Shown here: one piece after another, positions 1 to 11,359 of the stretch | Numbering within the stretch: position 1 is the first letter of the stretch | Layout of the letters: every line of letters begins with the position of its first letter | NCBI GenBank assembly: GCA_946902875.1 | Contig: OX336345.1 | Span: forward strand, 9,641,395 to 9,705,394 | DNA: 64,000 bases | Direction: 5' to 3' | DNA from: Nematopogon swammerdamellus | Lineage: Eukaryota > Arthropoda > Insecta > Lepidoptera > Adelidae | Made by a program: the position numbers and the translations under genes | Notes under the pieces: model-generated | What the model was told of the DNA's origin: nothing | What the model saw: the letters and a program-made list of their open reading frames with translations, nothing else | Databases searched by the model: none

Positions 1-517
1 GTTTTCGTTCGAGTATATGCAGTGCCCCGATTTATGAAATTGTGACATTTGCTAGTAGTTTCGCGGTACGCGGATGGGTCACATGTCAAAATGTGCGTAT
101 GTCGGAGGGCTTTAAAGAACAATTTAAATTACCGTAATCGGTTTGTTACTTTTTGGGATTTTCCAAAATTGGCCAAAATTTTTAATTTTTTTTTCGCCGA
201 CTTGGGTCGAGAATTTCCCAATTTTTTTTTTGAGCTCGCTATTCAAGAAACAGTATCTCGGGATTGAATTAAGCTACAGTTTGAGCTATCTTAGGAGGCG
301 GGCGGACAAAAACTGTAGGCTGTAGCGGGTCCCTACGCGCGAGGTCAGTCTGCGCTCCGTTCACTTTATCGTCAGTACGATAAAGAATGAATTCCTATTA
401 ACTATGTATGGAGCCTATGCGGCATTGAAAATAAATTTGTCAAATTTTATCGTATGCTTTATTTCTAAATTACATTTTCAATGCCTTTGATAGTTGCGCG
501 TAGTGTGAAATCTGTAG

Positions 518-840
518 ATTTTTTTTATGGAAACTGACACGTTTGGCTACATCACCTACAACATCCGTGATGTCAGCGCATAACACCGGGTGAACTAGGT
601 GCCTGTCAGTGCTTCCCTCCATTTCAAGAGGCACATGCTCCGTCGACCAATATCACCTCCGAGAAGGTAGGTGCCATACGCGGAGACTTCACTTTGGATT
701 GCTGGTTATACTGGACTAGAGGAGAACACAGCCGAGGCTGCTATGCGGCCATCTTACATGCAGTGCGGTGGTATCAACCCAGTCGGCTGCAATTTGAGCG
801 TACCACCCAGTAGTTAGGGGCAAGGGAAGGGATCTACATT
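518..840 (-). repeat. RP1 retroposon copy 1, chimeric with the RP1-B subfamily
   Basis: Sense is on the minus strand, so the poly-A tail appears as T-runs at 518-527. Up to about 625 it matches standard RP1 (GGCTACATCACCTACAAC). From about 626 it matches the subfamily seen at 33862-34178 (ATATCACCTCCGAGAAGG, then GCTGCTATGCGGCCATCTTA). Confidence 0.75.
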
Positions 841-1236
841 TTAAACCGGTTTCGAACGATGAAGCAGCAAGTGTAGATAAACTGTTCCGCCAGAATCTCA
901 TTGGTGCATGTCGGCTGGAATCGAACTTCGGACCTTGAGATCAAGAGCTCAAACCAAGAACGCGCATGCGGCACCCACCCGCCGCCTGTCATCAGGTTTG
1001 ATGGACAGACGGACAATAGTCTCATTATAAGGGTTTCTTCACATAATTTTATACTGAAACCCAAAAAGAAAACAATTAAGGCGAACGTAATTCATCATAC
1101 CATAATCTGTCATGATCCGACACCTCATTTTAGGGGAGCAATTTGGCATTATGAGGTCGCTTCAGTACCCATACGTACAGAAGGCTCTGAAAGCGGGGAA
1201 ACAGCTATAGAGCTTTCAAGTCGCTTCTTACGGTAT

Positions 1237-1515
1237 TAGTTTTTTTTTTTTTATGGAAACTGACACGGTTGGCTACATTACCTACAACGTCCGTGATGTC
1301 AGCCCATAACACCGGGTGAACTAGGTGCCATGTCAGTGCTTCCCCCTTTGATCGTGCCGGCTACACTGAACTGGTCGGAAAACACAAACTATTTACATAG
1401 CCGTTTAGACCGATGTTTCATTCAGTGTGGTGGTACCAACCCGGGCGGGTTAAACCCTACCACCAAGTAAGATTAGGAGGGAAGGGACCCACAGTTTTAC
1501 GAGGAATCCGATATT
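1237..1515 (-). repeat. RP1 retroposon copy 2, near full length
   Basis: T-run at 1239-1251, then TATGGAAACTGACACGG and the whole RP1 order to GGGTTAAACCCTACCACC and CAGTTTTACG. Used here as a reference copy. Confidence 0.85.
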
Positions 1516-1534
1516 AGTTGGTTGCATTTAACTC

Positions 1535-1738
1535 GCCCTCGCCCGGGTTGGTACCACCGCAATGAATGAAAGGTCGGTCGAAGCGGCTATGTAAATAGAT
1601 CGTTGTTTTCCGTCCGGTTCAGTGTAGCCAGCACGTCCAAAGGGAAGCACTGACATGGTACCTAGTTCATCAATTATGATAAGGGCTGCCATGCCATGAC
1701 GGATATTGTAGTTGATGTAGCCAAGCGAGTCATTTTTT
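1535..1738 (+). repeat. RP1 retroposon copy 3, head-to-head with copy 2
   Basis: Starts CCGGGTTGGTACCACCGC-like at about 1540 and ends GTAGCCAAGCGAGTCA before a T-run. The pair 1237-1515 / 1535-1738 forms an inverted repeat with about 20 bp between. Confidence 0.8.
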
Positions 1739-1969
1739 TTTTTGCACTCGCAGTAAGGAGTCATTGTGATATTCAACAAGTATAATATGGTATAGTAGTA
1801 TATAACCTATGTTACATAAACCCTGTGTTCTTGGTATTGTATTGTCTTTTTTTTTATTGGACTTATTGTTTAGGTTTGCTTACATGTAGTAGGTACATTA
1901 TGTTATAGTTAATTTAATTAAAGTTTAGTATGCAAGTTATATTTAAAAATAGTTTTTTATTTTTTTAAT

Positions 1970-2090
1970 GTAATCCGGTATGGGTGGCTGAGTCAGAGGG
2001 GCCAAAGCACATGCTCTGACTAGCCAATAGCATCTCAGAGAAGGTAGGTGCCATACCGGAGACTTCCCTGGTTGTCTGTAAAGTCGGTTT
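1970..2090 (-). repeat. RP1-B fragment
   Basis: AATCCGGTATGGGTGGCTGA, then AGAGGGGCCAAAGCACATGC and CATACCGGAGACTTCCCTGG, matching the 3' part of the 33862-34178 copy. Confidence 0.75.
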
Positions 2091-2097
2091 ACGGACG

Positions 2098-2390
2098 ATA
2101 GTTTTACGTGATAACGTCATAAAGAAACACAGCTATAAGAATTACCGTATTTTTTCGTACGACACCCCTATCGCTGCCGTACGCCGTACATTTGTCGATT
2201 TCTACCCTCGATTACCGTACGATACGGCAATTACCGTACGTTTGGCAACACTGCCGCTTGGGCCGATTGTGCCTCTCTATCGCTTGTTACGCGCTCTCGC
2301 TTGCACACACAGGCTCAGATGGAACGTGACACTTTTTCGTGCGTGCAGCCGGTGTTCATAATTTATAAGACGTTATCACGTCAAAACTAT
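2098..2390. repeat. Small foldback element (ACGTGATAACGT arms)
   Basis: ATAGTTTTACGTGATAACGT at 2098 is repeated inverted as ACGTTATCACGTCAAAACTAT ending at 2390. The core carries repeated TACCGTACG motifs. The arms are about 22 bp with one indel. Confidence 0.65.
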
Positions 2391-2399
2391 GAAACAAAA

Positions 2400-3110
2400 T
2401 TGTTCTATAAGGTTTCTTGCTCGGTTCTTCCTCGTAGATTGCATTGCTGAACGCGACAAAACAAAAATGATGACGAACCAATAATGTCTCAATAAAATAT
2501 TGTTAATGTTGTGTGTTCTTTATGGCGAAATAAACATCTGAATCTGAATTTCAATCTATAGGTACCTATTTATCTCTATTTTGAAAAATACATAGAGTTA
2601 CCTACTTGTATTTAGGCAAATTAGCAATGCTTCTCATAATAATTTAAATTTTATGTTATGTACCTATATTATATTATGTATCATTGCATTTGTAATACGC
2701 AGTCAGAATGAACACTCCTCGGTAAACCACTACAAAGGTAATAACGAGGGGTCACGACAGCTATGAGGAGCCACAAAAAAGATTTATCCAATTATTTATT
2801 TAGGTACATGTTGTATCAATACCCTCAGGTCGTACGAGCCAGGAAACGAAGCGGGATAGGCACCTGTCAGGCCGGATAGCATTCGCAACCCCCACATGCG
2901 ACCTAATACGTCCATGGGCGTCGCTTGACATCTTATGGGTGGCTCGAGGCCACACGTCCATTGACTTATATATTTTACTCACACGTCGCCTTTTTTTTTC
3001 TGTAAAAAAAAATAAAAAACGTACTCATTGAAGATCACTGCGTATCTTACTAAATGTTATTCCTCAGTTTTCTCGGGTAAATAGCGCTATTAAATTGGAA
3101 GTGCGAGCGA
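2400..3110. other. No gene seen
   Basis: AT-rich stretch without a supportable frame; only short stop-bounded frames. Confidence 0.5.
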
Positions 3111-3112
3111 AT

Positions 3113-3327
3113 TACTAGGTGGTAGGGTTGCACCCGCCCGGGTTAGTACCACCGCACTGAATGAAAGGTCGGTCGAAACGGCTATGTAAATAGTTTGTGT
3201 TTTCCGTCCAGTTCAGTGTAGCCGATACGACCGAAGGGAAGCACTGACGTGGCACCAAGCTCATCCGGTGTTATGGGCTGACATCACGGATGTTGTAGGT
3301 GATGTAGCCAACCGTGTCAGTTAAAAA
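3113..3327 (+). repeat. RP1 retroposon copy
   Basis: ACTAGGTGGTAGGGTT through GCCCGGGTTAGTACCACCGC to GTAGCCAACCGTGTCAGTTAAA; tail decayed. Confidence 0.85.
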
Positions 3328-3692
3328 TAGTTAAAAATTAAAAAAAAGTGCCGCCCTCTCCACCTCTGCTTACCTTGATGTATCGCCCGCTCCCATCCGC
3401 ATGACTCTCGCATTCGCCATCGCGTCATATCTAGATAGCGGTGGTGAGCACATTCCGCCCTCGGCTGCGCGGCGGTGGCGGCGGCGGAGAGCTCCTAACT
3501 TATTCTTAGTGTCAACAGCTAATGCGACATCCTACCGAGTGTCACGCTATCTCACTCGCTCTGCTGAGAAATCATTTATTTCCTCTTTTTTCGAGTCAAC
3601 TCTGTGTTATGTATGATGAATGTATGACCATATTATAGAGAAAGTAAGGAAGGGAATATTGATAGATCGTTAACATCCGGAGATTTTTATAA

Positions 3693-3806
3693 CATACATA
3701 TCACACACGCTGAATTCCGACAATCGGGGTAAGCAGAGTAATCGGTGTTGTGCTGCAAGAACTCTGGTCAATTACAGCACAACACCGACCACCACGTTAT
3801 AAACAG
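3693..3806 (-). repeat. RP2 SINE-like fragment
   Basis: Inverse of the RP2 3' end: CACACGCTGAATTCCGACAA, GGGGTAAGCAGAGTAAT, and the self-pairing GTGTTGTGCTG / CAGCACAACACC. Confidence 0.75.
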
Positions 3807-3807
3807 A

Positions 3808-4079
3808 CAGAAAATACTTTATTGCCCCCAAAAAAAAAAATTACAGAAATAACAATAGCACAATATATTTTATTACAGGAGGTACAAAGACGGACTTATC
3901 CCTTACAGTTATTTCTTCCCGTCATCCTTTGATTATTTTAAGTGTATAGATTAATATTGTGAAATTTAAGTAGAAAATATTGATTATTATTATTTGAAAA
4001 CAACAAAAAAAAACATTACCTACAAGCAATAATAAAAATCAGACCATCACGGAGAGTACATGGAGCAGCTATGTTGCAG
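3808..4079. other. No gene seen
   Basis: AT-rich, with an A-run at about 3829-3840 and no supportable frame. Confidence 0.5.
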
Positions 4080-4082
4080 TCC

Positions 4083-4101
4083 AGAGAGAGAGAGAGAGAG
4101 A
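4083..4101. repeat. (GA)n microsatellite
   Basis: Run of GA dinucleotides. Confidence 0.9.
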
Positions 4102-4379
4102 TGCACTACCAGCGCTAACTTTCAGCCAGCCTCCTATTTATTGATTCAATAATACAGATTGTACTGGTTTTAGGGTTCCGTACAGAAGTATTAAACTTCC
4201 GTACGAAGTACTAAATCAAACATTGCCTTAACCTGTTTTTGAGGCAGGTCAATCTGCAGACTTACATAATTTTTCCAAACTCTACCAAAGCAAATTAAGC
4301 ATATTCTTTGTTTGACAGTATTGTTTCTAAATATGGGATAATTTTACACGTCATGTCCTTTTTAATCACACAGGATTAC

Positions 4380-4800
4380 CTTGTGATTTCCAGATTCCGA
4401 AGGATACAAAAGATTCCTAGGGATTTCCAAGATTATTTAAGGACGACCAAAGATTTCTAGGATTACCAAAGATTCCAGGATTTCGTAAGATTTCTAAGGA
4501 CTATTAAAGATTCCTAAAAAATTACCTAAGATTACCTGAGATTACCAAGATTTTGACCGGATTGCCAATGATTTCTTTGGGATTCCTAGATTCCCTGGGA
4601 TAACTCGAGACTGCCTAAGATTTTCAGACTCCTCGGACTCCCACCTAAGATTACCTGAAATTACCAAGACTTTGATCGGATTCCCAATGATTCCCTTGGG
4701 ATTCCTAGATTCCCTGGGATTACACGGGATCGCCTAAGATTTCCAGATTCCTCGGACTCCCACCTAATGCCACCTGAGATTACCAAACAATTGTACACCA
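4380..4800. repeat. GATTNCC-rich minisatellite with 119-bp higher-order unit
   Basis: Short units like GATTCCTAG, GATTACCAAG and GATTTCCAAG fill the tract. From 4531 they are organised into a 119-bp tandem unit (ATTACCTGAGATTACCAAG at 4531, matching starts at 4650 and about 4769), giving just over two copies. Confidence 0.85.
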
Positions 4801-4849
4801 GATTCCCTAAGTGACTGACCCCTCGACTACGACCTTATTTTATGACTCA

Positions 4850-5025
4850 TCTTCACGCTGGCCAAAGCTTTTGCCAAAGCGTCAAGGCCACAGCTTTGGC
4901 CAATGTGTAGGCGGGGGTATTTGTCGATTGGTAGGTATTTGATTGTTGGCCAACGTTTTCCTCAAAGTGAAATGGGGTCTGTCAGAACATTGGCAAGCGC
5001 TGTGGCGAAAGCTTTTCCCAACGTG
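4850..5025. repeat. Degenerate inverted repeat (CTTCACG...AAAGCTTTTGCC)
   Basis: CTTCACGCTGGCCAAAGCTT near 4851 is mirrored by GCGAAAGCTTTTCCCAACGTGAAG ending near 5027. The arms are imperfect. The overlapping small frame is not credible as a gene. Confidence 0.5.
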
Positions 5026-5421
5026 AAGAGGCTCCATTACGTTATTCCATATTCAATACCTGATCAATTCCCTAAATATTTTAATAAACATGTTTTATCT
5101 TACCTATCTCAAGGAGTTTTGCTCGTTTTGCTCATACAAAATTCACCGAACGCCACCCATTTGCTTCCCGTATCGCCGCCGTAATGTGGGAATAATGCGT
5201 TCAGAAAAATTATTTTGTTTCTTGGCCTTGTGTCGTAACGATGTGGAAAGGTCGGCTTATGAACATTTAAGGTCGTGATATTACATCACGCACGTTCACG
5301 GTAATGTATGCACATATTAGTATGATCGCTTACACAGAACTCCCAATTCTGTGATCGCTTAGCAAAGAAAAAAGTTTTTTTTTATTGTGTGTCCAATAAA
5401 AAGCAGGAACACTAAATTATA

Positions 5422-6543
5422 CAGGGTGGCCCAGTTATAGTGGTCCAAAAAAATTTTTTAGATAGAGGACGTCATGTTGACTCAATTAAAAAAGACATTA
5501 GTTCCGCGAAAATCAATAGTTTAGAAGTTATGATTTTTTTAAACTTTTTTTGAAATTTCTCTATTTTAGTCACATAAACCGCTCTAGTTGGATATCTATT
5601 CCACAAAATTGAAATAAAATTTGGTATGGAAGTAGAGGAGACATGTAGCTAGTACGTAATGAATAGTTTTTAGGTTTACTCCTAGACTGTACTGTTGCTA
5701 TAGCCCTTTCAGTGAATTTTTGTTCAATTTACATTAAAACTGATTAATTTTTGAAAAATCACTGTGAACAAAAAAAGTACTACCGCAGATTTGCCTATGC
5801 CCTTAAAAACTACCTATACATATCATCATTCCTCCAGACGAAAAATTGTAGTGGTGTTACAATTTTACAGTTACTACAATAAAAAGTGACGATAACCTTA
5901 ATTTTTAAAATCATATTTTTTTCACAACGTTATTTCAACTAAAATTTCACATTATTCACAAACCTGTCTCTAACAGCGCTAATCTACAAATAACAAAACT
6001 GTTTAGTAATGTTTTTAAAAAATAAGATTTTAGAAATTAAGGTAATCGTCACTTTTTATTGTAGTAACTTTGTACAAATGATGTTAATTTTGAATATGTT
6101 TCAATTGTACCACCACTACAATTTTTGGTCTGGAGAATTGTGATATGTATAGGTAGTTTTTAAGGGCATGGGCAAATCTCCGGTAGTACTTTTTTTGTTC
6201 ACAGTGATTTTTCAAAAATTAATCAGTTTTAATGTAAACTGAACAAAAATTCACTGAAAGGGCTATAGCAACAGTACAGTCTAGGAGTAAACCTAAAAAC
6301 TATTCATTACGTACTAGCTACATGTCTCCTCTACCTCCATACCAAATTTTATTCGATTTTGTGGAATAGATATCCAACTAGAGCGGTTTATGTGACTAAA
6401 ATAGAGAAATTTCAAAAAAACTTTTAAAAAATCATAACTTCTAAACCATTGATTATCGCGGAAGTAATGTTTTTTTTAAATGAGTCAACATGATGTCCTC
6501 CATCTAAAAAAAAATGTTGGACCACTATAACTGGGCCACCCTG
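5422..6543. mobile_element. 1.1-kb foldback element with ~480-bp inverted arms
   Basis: Starts CAGGGTGGCCCAGTTATAGT and ends with its reverse complement, ACTATAACTGGGCCACCCTG. The arms stay alignable for about 480-500 bp on each side, so almost the whole element can fold on itself. It is flanked by TA (or TATA) on both sides, as for Tc1/mariner-type insertions. No transposase frame; probably a non-autonomous derivative. Confidence 0.85.
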
Positions 6544-6549
6544 TATAAT

Positions 6550-7380
6550 AAGTATAAAAATAAACTAATACTAAACTAATACTAATTGCACCACCGAGCA
6601 CCGAGGCTGCCAAAACCTTCTTAGAAACTTGCTTTTTCTGCATTACACAAACATTAGTTGCAAAAAAAATTAGTTACAAAACGACTTTCTTCGCTTTCAC
6701 GTCACATGTAATGTATGTCGGGAGTCGGGAGTCGGGGTTTCTGGGATAACGGTATCCGTACTAAGTAAAAGTGTGTCGGAGGCTTTTTGTCGCGTCCAGG
6801 CGGCGAATGTGACCGACAGGGCGGGCGGAGGCGGCAGCTGGGCGGGCGGATTTTCGGAGCAGCGACCGCGACACCACGGTACAAAGATAGACCAGTAACA
6901 TACACAAATACTTCGGTTCATAAACACAGATACACTTGGCTTGAATTTTACTAGCTCCGCTTAAGTCTCGGGTAACAGCTATCTATCGATTACAGTGACA
7001 GTGACTTTTCTCGTACATCTCATCTTCATGATCACTCTGCCGGCGCGACTGTAGAAAGAGTTCTCTGTCCGTGGTCTCTGTCCGTGACTCCGTGTCCATC
7101 CACCGTCTAGCCACATAGAAGATGAATGATATATATTATTAATGTAATATCATGTAGATTATCATGTATGTGTACGTTTATGTACAGCCAGTGACGAGGT
7201 GGACAAAACGGTCGTCAGACAATTTTGTCAGTCGAACAGAAAAAGACACAAATTTGGTTACATATGAATCGTGACTACTCTGCCTATTTAAAATGAATTG
7301 TATTACATCTGGTATATAGTGACATTGTCAATTTTGTTACTTATATGCAATAAGTCAAGAACAATTCAGTATTTTATCAC
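6550..7380. other. No gene seen; GC-rich island near 6790-6870
   Basis: Contains a GC-rich patch (GGGCGGGCGGAGGCGGCAGC) of promoter-like composition, but no frame or motif ties it to a gene. Confidence 0.4.
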
Positions 7381-7384
7381 AATA

Positions 7385-7440
7385 TAATTTGATTTTTTTA
7401 TGGAAACGGTTGGCAACATCATGCCATTATCGGGTGAGGT
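7385..7440 (-). repeat. RP1 tail fragment
   Basis: T-run then TATGGAAACGGTTGGCAACATC and CGGGTGAGGTT, a short diverged RP1 piece. Confidence 0.5.
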
Positions 7441-8040
7441 TATGTTGAGCTATGTATAAGTAGGTAAATCCATGAATCACACATTCATCCTTGGCATTCA
7501 TCACATCAGTCATCTACTCACTATCACAACTCTTTCATAAATGCACTATGTACTTATCAGTCATTCAGTTAATGCCCTCCGCTGACTAATGTCTGAAGGG
7601 TTTAATTAATTAAATTCATTAGGTAAATAAAAATTACATTAAAATACATTACATTACATTAAATTACATTTAGATTTATAGTTATTTATTAGGTAATAAA
7701 AAGTACATAATAAGTAGATAAGTATGGGTTTTCATTGTTTATTTTTCTGATTTTTTTTTTCTCTTATTTATATTTTATTATTATTAGATTTTCTTCTGCG
7801 TTCTCGTCTACATGTATACATAGGCAAATACTTAACTTTTTATTTTTCTAAAGTGTTTATATAGTTCTAATAATACTTTGTTTAAATCAAATTGATACTT
7901 AGATATAAAAAGCTAAAATGAAGGTATTAAAATTTATCACTTTCTACTGTTAATTAGAATTTAGGTTAAGCTTAAAATCAGCGATTGCTACTTAAATAAG
8001 TATTCATGGCTGCGCTTAACTTTGTCGACAACATTGTAAC
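7441..8040. other. No gene seen
   Basis: AT-rich intergenic sequence with short ACATTA and TTAAATT repeats near 7630-7670. Confidence 0.5.
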
Positions 8041-8041
8041 A

Positions 8042-8125
8042 TCAGGTAATTTATAAATATTATAAATATTTATAAATATTATAAATATTTATAAATATTT
8101 ATAAATATTTATAAATATTATTAGT
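8042..8125. repeat. TATAAATATT tandem repeat
   Basis: About seven copies of an 11-12-bp AT unit (TTATAAATATT). Confidence 0.9.
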
Positions 8126-8207
8126 ATTTTTTTATTGTTACACTGTTGTTGTACAGAATGCAGCTTTCGACAATAAAGTTTAATTTCTTCATTTCAACGC
8201 TATGTTA

Positions 8208-8312
8208 GTCCTTCCCTTTGGTCGTGTGGGCTACACTGAGCCTGGACGGAAAACACAAACTTATTGCGTAGACGCTTCGAACGACGTTTCATTTAATATT
8301 TCTTCTTCTTCG
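8208..8312 (-). repeat. RP1 fragment
   Basis: TTCCCTTTGGTCGTGTGGGC, then GGACGGAAAACACAAACTT and CGTTTCATTTA. Confidence 0.7.
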
Positions 8313-8935
8313 CCTTTCATTCATTCATTTGTCTAGTCATGTTAGAAATATACAAAATGTATCGAATGGTCATAATTCGTCCGTTCACCGCTATCTTTCT
8401 CGTTCTGACTTTGGGAAAAATATTTCCGAAATGAACTATATTACTGTTCAATCTGCGTACTGTGGCGACGTCGAGACCGGACAGAGGAACCGAAATCAAC
8501 AGAAAGCCGAAAACAACCGCGAGTTCATTAATCACTCGACCTCTGAAACTTTTACCCTAATGCATGGAAATAAATACTAGAAGACTCAACTTGTCGAGGA
8601 GGCGAAAGAAAAGTGAACAGGGGAAATTACAATTATATGTCTGTCTCAATCACGCTCGCTTAGACGATATCTTCTGCCTGCTCCAAATGGAGTGCACGCT
8701 TGACCAAATTTCGACAATGAACTGTATCGAATGTATGGAAATGCTCGTTCCGAATATGTATTTCCATGCCCTAATGTATGATGCTGATGATATAAGTACT
8801 GCGCAATGCAAAAAGTAACTCGACTTAGCTTTTTGTGTTGTTAGCTTAAAACGAAGTAGTTTTCGGTTAGGCACGGTTAGGTTTGGAGGTGAACTAGCAC
8901 AATGATGTTGGTATGAATACCTACTCAGCTTGTTA
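8313..8935. other. No supportable gene
   Basis: Small overlapping frames occur on both strands, none with a recognisable domain. Confidence 0.4.
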
Positions 8936-8939
8936 CCGT

Positions 8940-9130
8940 GTTTAACCCCCGACGCAAAAGAAGGGGTGTTATAAGTGTGTCTGTGTGTCTGTCTGTGGCA
9001 TCGTAGCTCCCAAACGAATGGGCCGATTCGGATGCGGTTTGTTTTATTATAAATCTGGGCTAATCGGGATGGTTCTTTGTTATGTTTGATGAAGATCAGG
9101 TCAGCCGATTCGAAGATTATCGACACTTTA
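8940..9130 (+). repeat. Dispersed repeat (CCCCCGACGCAAAAG ... GTAGCTCCCAAACG)
   Basis: CCCCCGACGCAAAAGAAGGG, then GTGTGTCTGT runs and GCTCCCAAACGAATGGGCCG. The same family appears inverted at 28785-29035. Confidence 0.75.
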
Positions 9131-9252
9131 TCTAATTGGTAAAGATATCTCTGCTTTATAATTTAAATTTATTACACGTTCACTTTATTACACTACACGC
9201 CTTTAAGGAAATAAACGGAAATTATTACAAAACTAATTTATGTACGTACATG

Positions 9253-9283
9253 TAACCTAACCTAACTTAACCTAACCTAACCT
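9253..9283. repeat. Interstitial telomere-like (CCTAA)n
   Basis: Six near-perfect CCTAA units, the complement of the insect telomere repeat TTAGG. Confidence 0.8.
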
Positions 9284-9454
9284 GACATAATTAATACAAG
9301 TTCAAATTACGTCTCTTAAAAAGTAAAGATACAACCACTAAGTAAAAAATTAAACTCGGTCCCCCGACGCCTTTAATTAACTTACTTTTTAAGGGTTGGT
9401 AATGTGGCGGTTTTTTTTTTAAATTTGTAAATTAACCTTTTACGAGTATTCTGG

Positions 9455-9545
9455 TAGGACGACGACATCAATTACGTCGGCGGAAAGCAGTGGTCCGTAT
9501 GGCCAAAGGCTTATGTCCAGAAGTGGACGCTTACACGCTGACTGA
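9455..9545 (+). pseudogene. LINE (RTE-like) 3' ORF fragment
   Basis: The frames resemble the end of an RTE-type ORF (GACGACATCAATTACGTCGG ... CTTATGTCCAGAAGTGGACG), with stops. Short and decayed; the clade is a guess. Confidence 0.4.
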
Positions 9546-9549
9546 CTGA

Positions 9550-10680
9550 GTATTATGGCAACAGTAATAGCTAGTTCTGTTGTCCGGCTATTATATGTGA
9601 GGAGTTTTTAGATTTCATAATTTTGTTATATTTTAGAGTTTAACTATAATTCTATATCCACAGCACGAGCACGACACAGTTTTTTTTTTCAAGTAAGTGA
9701 TTATTACGCCCCGACAATCGCTTACATGCTTACATTATTTTAATGATTTTACACTACTACTACGCTCTAAAATGTTCCTCAGAATAATTGCGAAGAGTGC
9801 AAACATTAACATTACTTAAAATTGTTACCAAGCTATTTACTGCAAGTTTAACACTGCAACTTGACAGTCTTCGCCAGTGTTGAGTGTAAAGTTCCTCCAG
9901 CACTCGTCGTGTTGAGTCAGACCAGTGCAATCAGGCTGGCCGCCCGCCAAAGCGATTTGTCGTGTCCTGACAGTAGTCTATTTTTTTTTCTTGATCCATC
10001 TCGAAAACTATCCAATTTTCAGAAGGTGTGAAAAATGTGACGTCTTTTTCTCGGTTCACCGACGAAATCATTAAGTAAGAAATATTATTATATTTAAGTA
10101 TGCGGAGGTGTTTTCTCTTTCTTCCTTTAAGACTGGTCAATTACGAACTCTATCCACATGTAGAGATTATTGAATACCATGAATACGCGTTTTCGAATAG
10201 GATTATTATAATAGCGATTATGGAAACTTCCTTTCAATTTCTGCTGCCCTGGTACTTTGGTGACTTCATGTTTGTTAATGTTTCTTAATCCTGTATATAT
10301 ACTTAATATATTTTTCATAATTTTTGTCTATTTTTAAAAATTTACAAACAAATTTCAAAGATCGAGTTTTATTTTTTTATTTAGCATCTTATAGTATAAT
10401 GCGAAAAAAGTTTCACTTTGGAATCTCACACAATGCAGGTTTCCCGGGTTTTGCTACTGTTTTGGATTATCGTATTTTGGGAGTAAACCTATCAAATTAA
10501 ATCAGTAGTGCTACGGTAAATGAATTTTTTTGAGTGACCTCACGTTAACTACTCACGATAGAAGATTCCTAGTATTAATAATTTGGTACCTACACAGTTC
10601 TTCGTACATTTTCCCTAAGCAGATCCCTACATCATATTCCCGTAACAAGGCCAGGGTGATAGAAGTAAGCTCTAATTGAA
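9550..10680. other. No gene seen
   Basis: AT-rich. The short overlapping frames at 9931-10318 have no family resemblance. Confidence 0.5.
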
Positions 10681-10683
10681 TAT

Positions 10684-10978
10684 TGCATCTCTGCTGCATC
10701 TCTCCCCGTGCATTTCGTAAAAGGCGACTAAGGAATAATGACAGGAGCTAAATGGCGATAGGTAGCTACCTCTCACCTTGGCACGGTCCTCCCACCGAGT
10801 CATGCAACAGGTGGGTCTTCGTGCCTTACTTGCAGCTTGATAGTTATCTTGTCCGAAAACTTTACGAAACGTGTTGGTCGGTGTTGTGCTGTGATTTACC
10901 AGATTCCTTGCAGCACAACGCCGACTACTCTGCTTACCCCGATTGTCGAGCCCGATACAGCGTGTGTTGAATATTATA
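10684..10978 (+). repeat. RP2 SINE-like element, near full length
   Basis: Order: GCATCTCTCCCCGTGCATTT, CGTAAAAGGCGACTAAGG, CACCTTGGCACGGTCCTCCC, GTGGGTCTTCGTGCC, GTCGGTGTTGTGCTG, GCAGCACAACGCCGAC, TCTGCTTACCCCGATTGTCG, GCGTGTGT. It contains a GTGTTGTGCTG/CAGCACAAC hairpin. Confidence 0.8.
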
Positions 10979-11014
10979 ATAGGTAAGGGTTATACAAGAG
11001 AAATAACATATTAT

Positions 11015-11115
11015 ACCTTTTTCACCGACTTAAAAAAAGGAGAAGTTATACTACCAGCTGCGGTCATATGGGTGACTGAATATGACGAAATATGCCTAAT
11101 ACCCACCCATGTTAT
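11015..11115 (+). repeat. ACCGACTT-family repeat fragment
   Basis: CACCGACTTAAAAAAAGGAG followed by AGTTATACTACC, as in the related pieces at 14690, 15455 and 25078. Confidence 0.55.
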
Positions 11116-11359
11116 AACTGTTGAGTATGTCGACTAGATGGTTCCAGCATCTCGTCGCCTTAATTCTCTAGATGTTTCATCTACCGTGAAGTATATTTCA
11201 GCGAGTGTTACTTGTGATTTACCGCTACAGTCTCCTCCGCTTCCCCGTACCACCCCGCACCACCTCACCGGACTCAGCTGCGCGTGGATAATGCAGCTCC
11301 AAAACCCACTCCATGTTCTCACCCACTCCGTTGAAATCCATTATGAGCGCGGGTGATTT

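Noticed and set aside
6790..6870. GC-rich islands (also 24160-24300 and 29700-29775) as host promoters
   Set aside because: Composition alone; no frame, splice donor or core promoter motif attaches to them.
8650..9126. 158-residue frame on the minus strand
   Set aside because: A large part is the inverse of a common CCCCCGACG-family repeat.
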